NCBI GenBank assembly: GCA_947631485.1
Contig: CANRLJ010000040.1
Coordinates: 1-7,465, forward strand
Direction of reading: 5' to 3'
DNA from: an uncultured Clostridia bacterium
Lineage (GTDB): Bacteria > Bacillota > Clostridia > Christensenellales > UBA1242
DNA length: 7,465 bases
The notes below the pieces were generated by a model, which was given only the letters and a program-made list of their open reading frames with translations, was not told the origin of the DNA and searched no databases. Positions 6,158-7,465 of the stretch are shown here, in pieces. Within the stretch, counting starts at the first letter, position 1. The number at the start of each line of letters is the position of its first letter. A program made the translations under genes and the position numbers.

Positions 6158-6340
6158 TTATTCGTCAATATCGTTTTCTATTTCTATATTGCCATGCAAA
6201 TTTTCAAAATCTCTAATATAGCGCTTTATTGCAATCTCGATTTCTTTGTTTTTGCTTCTGCCATTGAAAGTTGCCATATATTTCAGTTTTTCGTGCAGAG
6301 CACACGAAACTCGCAGAGTAAATTTTGGCGTTCTATTCAT
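6158..6340 (-). CDS. Small ribbon-helix-helix (Arc/MetJ-type) DNA-binding protein
   Basis: A 60-residue protein that should act as a dimeric transcription factor. Residues 6-12 (KFTLRVS) form the expected DNA-contacting beta strand, 13-26 the first helix (ALHEKLKYMATFN), then the turn GRSKNKEI and a second helix to about residue 48. The tail (NIEIENDIDE) is acidic. It resembles the short Arc-family proteins common in Clostridia. The start at 6340 is backed by a strong AGGAGGG. No toxin gene is adjacent, so I do not call it an antitoxin. It lies divergent to alr, and a tandem 10-bp repeat in the shared intergenic region is a candidate operator. No clear hairpin terminator follows; transcription may run into the tRNA unit. 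Target genes are unknown. Confidence 0.85.
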   Translation of the reverse strand: MNRTPKFTLRVSCALHEKLKYMATFNGRSKNKEIEIAIKRYIRDFENLHGNIEIENDIDE

Positions 6341-6343
6341 AAG

Positions 6344-6350
6344 CCCTCCT
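6344..6350 (-). promoter_or_regulatory. Strong ribosome binding site of the RHH gene
   Basis: Minus-strand AGGAGGG is 3 to 4 nt before the ATG at 6340, a near-perfect match to the anti-Shine-Dalgarno. It supports the reality of this small gene and its start. Confidence 0.8.
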
Positions 6351-6399
6351 TCTAAAATTTTACAAGAAAAAAATTTAAATTATTTAAAAATGACGGCAT

Positions 6400-6419
6400 A
6401 AATTCGACAAAATTCGACA
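6400..6419. repeat. Tandem 10-bp direct repeat, candidate operator
   Basis: AAATTCGACA occurs twice in perfect tandem (6400-6409, 6410-6419), one helical turn apart, in the 139-bp region between the divergent RHH and alr genes. Both copies lie about 60-80 bp from each start codon. RHH proteins often bind such direct repeats cooperatively and regulate themselves; that role here is inferred. On the minus strand the repeat includes TTGTCG, which could be a weak -35 for the RHH gene. Confidence 0.55.
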
Positions 6420-6444
6420 CTGATGCTTGTGTTTAAAAATTTCG

Positions 6445-6474
6445 GTGACAGATTTTTGAAAAAAAATATATATC
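6445..6474 (+). promoter_or_regulatory. Candidate alr promoter very close to the start codon
   Basis: -35 GTGACA (6445-6450, one mismatch) with TATATA (6467-6472, spacer 16) or TATATC (6469-6474, spacer 18). The predicted start falls about 6478-6481, on or next to the ATG at 6480, which would give a leaderless mRNA. The TATA repeat makes the exact -10 ambiguous. Confidence 0.45.
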
Positions 6475-6479
6475 ATACT

Positions 6480-7465
6480 ATGAACAACACAAAATATCTA
6501 AGCATTGACGCCCTTCTTCACAACATTGCCCAGTTCAAAGACAAGAAAATTTGTGCCATGGTGAAGGCAAACGCCTATGGGCATGGAATCAAAGACATTG
6601 TAAGGCAAACACATGCCTTTGTGGATGCCTTTGGCGTGGTTAGTGTTGAGGAAGCAAAGCAAGTTCGTGCAATCTGTGACAATCCAATCCTGATTTGCAG
6701 CAAGGTGTTTGACTTAAAGTCATGCAAAAAACACGGCTTTGATGTCATGATTGAAGACGAGGACGACCTTAAGAGGTGCATCAAACAAGGCCTCTCAAAC
6801 AGTTTGAACTTAAAGATAAATTGTGGCATGAACAGGTTTGGAAACAGCAGTCAACTTTCCCTCAAAATGCTGAACGAACTTTTGCAGGAGAAAAACATAA
6901 AATTGAAGAGCATCTACACCCACCTGCCAAGGACAAACTCAAGGCATCAAGTCAAAGCCAGCATCAAGCGATTTGAAAGGCTGAAGGCAGAAATCACGCA
7001 AAAGCCCCCAATTTGCTTGGGTGGAAGTGGAGTGCATGATTACAAGTTGGATTATGACATATTGCGACTTGGAATTGGCATGTATGGATATGGCGGGCAA
7101 AACTTGCAACCCGTGATGCGAATAACCTCCAAAGTGCTTAAAGTTTTCTACGCCAGACGCGGAGAATATATCGGCTATGGAAAGGAATATAAGGTGCAAC
7201 GGGATGGACATTTTGCCGTGGTTGGCATTGGTTATGGCGATGGTTTAAGGCGTGCCCTGAGCGGAAAAATCAAGGTGAAAATCAATGAGCGAAGTTATTC
7301 GGTTGTTGGAAATATCTGCATGGATGCCCTCTTCATTGAGGCAGATGACAAAGTGGCTGTCGGCGACGAGGTGGAAATCATGTCAGATGCAAGCCAGCGA
7401 GCAAAACTCTTGCACACAATCCCCTATGAGATTTTGACAGGCTTCAGCATGCTGAGAAGCAAGAC
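6480..7465 (+). CDS. alr: Alanine racemase (3' end outside window)
   Basis: PLP enzyme that interconverts L- and D-alanine for peptidoglycan. The frame is open to the window end (328 codons). Near the N-terminus YLSIDALLHNI is the usual opening, and AMVKANAYGHG carries the PLP lysine K29. RLGIGMYGYG precedes the C-terminal domain. Catalytic Tyr is expected at Y233 in GYGKEY, the loop GYGDGLRR begins near 251, and CMD with M281-D282 is the substrate-contact motif. EILTGFSMLRSK is close to the usual C-terminus, so few residues are missing. At about 330-340 residues it would be short for the family (360-390), mainly around the segment after THLPRT. No Shine-Dalgarno precedes the ATG; an in-frame TTG at 6456 has GGTGA (6444-6448) 7 nt upstream and would add 8 residues. 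Either start is possible. Confidence 0.93.
   Translation, partial: MNNTKYLSIDALLHNIAQFKDKKICAMVKANAYGHGIKDIVRQTHAFVDAFGVVSVEEAKQVRAICDNPILICSKVFDLKSCKKHGFDVMIEDEDDLKRCIKQGLSNSLNLKINCGMNRFGNSSQLSLKMLNELLQEKNIKLKSIYTHLPRTNSRHQVKASIKRFERLKAEITQKPPICLGGSGVHDYKLDYDILRLGIGMYGYGGQNLQPVMRITSKVLKVFYARRGEYIGYGKEYKVQRDGHFAVVGIGYGDGLRRALSGKIKVKINERSYSVVGNICMDALFIEADDKVAVGDEVEIMSDASQRAKLLHTIPYEILTGFSMLRSK

Noticed and set aside
6575..6829. Minus-strand frame opposite alr (also 6776-6976 plus and 6939-7211 minus)
   Set aside because: They are shadows of alr, whose frame carries all alanine racemase motifs continuously to the window end.
1..7465. CRISPR array, insertion sequence, prophage or attachment site
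   Set aside because: No regularly spaced repeats, transposase motifs, terminal inverted repeats or duplicated tRNA 3' end next to the tRNA-Lys were found.

Overview
The window looks like a piece of chromosome from a low-GC, strictly anaerobic Gram-positive bacterium of the Clostridia type. The evidence is AT-rich intergenic DNA, strong AGGAG-type ribosome binding sites, sigma-A style promoters (TTGACA/TATAAT), U-tailed hairpin terminators, a lipoprotein with a Gram-positive style lipobox, a tRNA with an encoded CCA end, and pyruvate:ferredoxin oxidoreductase. TGA is not used as a sense codon in any gene here. I cannot name the genus from the sequence.

Layout. Positions 2-2227 (+) hold the C-terminal two thirds of pyruvate:ferredoxin oxidoreductase, closed by a terminator that overlaps its stop codon. 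Positions 2274-3097 (+) hold a consensus promoter and a cytoplasmic-type glycerophosphodiester phosphodiesterase. Positions 3105-3128 are a shared bidirectional terminator with the convergent glmS (3142-4875, -). glmS lies behind a lipoprotein gene (4991-5683, -) but is separated from it by a terminator and appears to have its own extended -10 promoter. The lipoprotein gene has a roughly 97-nt leader and a promoter with perfect -35 and -10 boxes. Upstream of that are a lone minus-strand terminator, a tRNA-Lys(CTT) with its own terminator and perfect promoter, a small ribbon-helix-helix protein gene (6158-6340, -), and divergently from it an alanine racemase gene (6480 to the window end, +).

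The genes are mostly ordinary housekeeping: PFOR for anaerobic pyruvate oxidation, GlmS and Alr for peptidoglycan precursors (glucosamine-6-phosphate and D-alanine), and GDPD for glycerophosphodiester turnover. Each seems to be transcribed separately; I see no multi-gene operon.

The most interesting signal is the lipoprotein promoter. A run of ten G (ten C on the coding strand) sits exactly between a perfect TTGACA and a perfect TATAAT. This makes the spacer 20 nt, while the perfect tRNA promoter and the GDPD promoter in the same window both have 17. This is the architecture of a slipped-strand, phase-variable promoter, and it drives a predicted surface lipoprotein with a beta-helix-like body. 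Secondary points are a tandem 10-bp repeat between the RHH gene and alr (candidate operator), the lack of a Shine-Dalgarno at the alr ATG, a possible 20-residue basic ORF in the lipoprotein leader, and a lone terminator that may end a small RNA.
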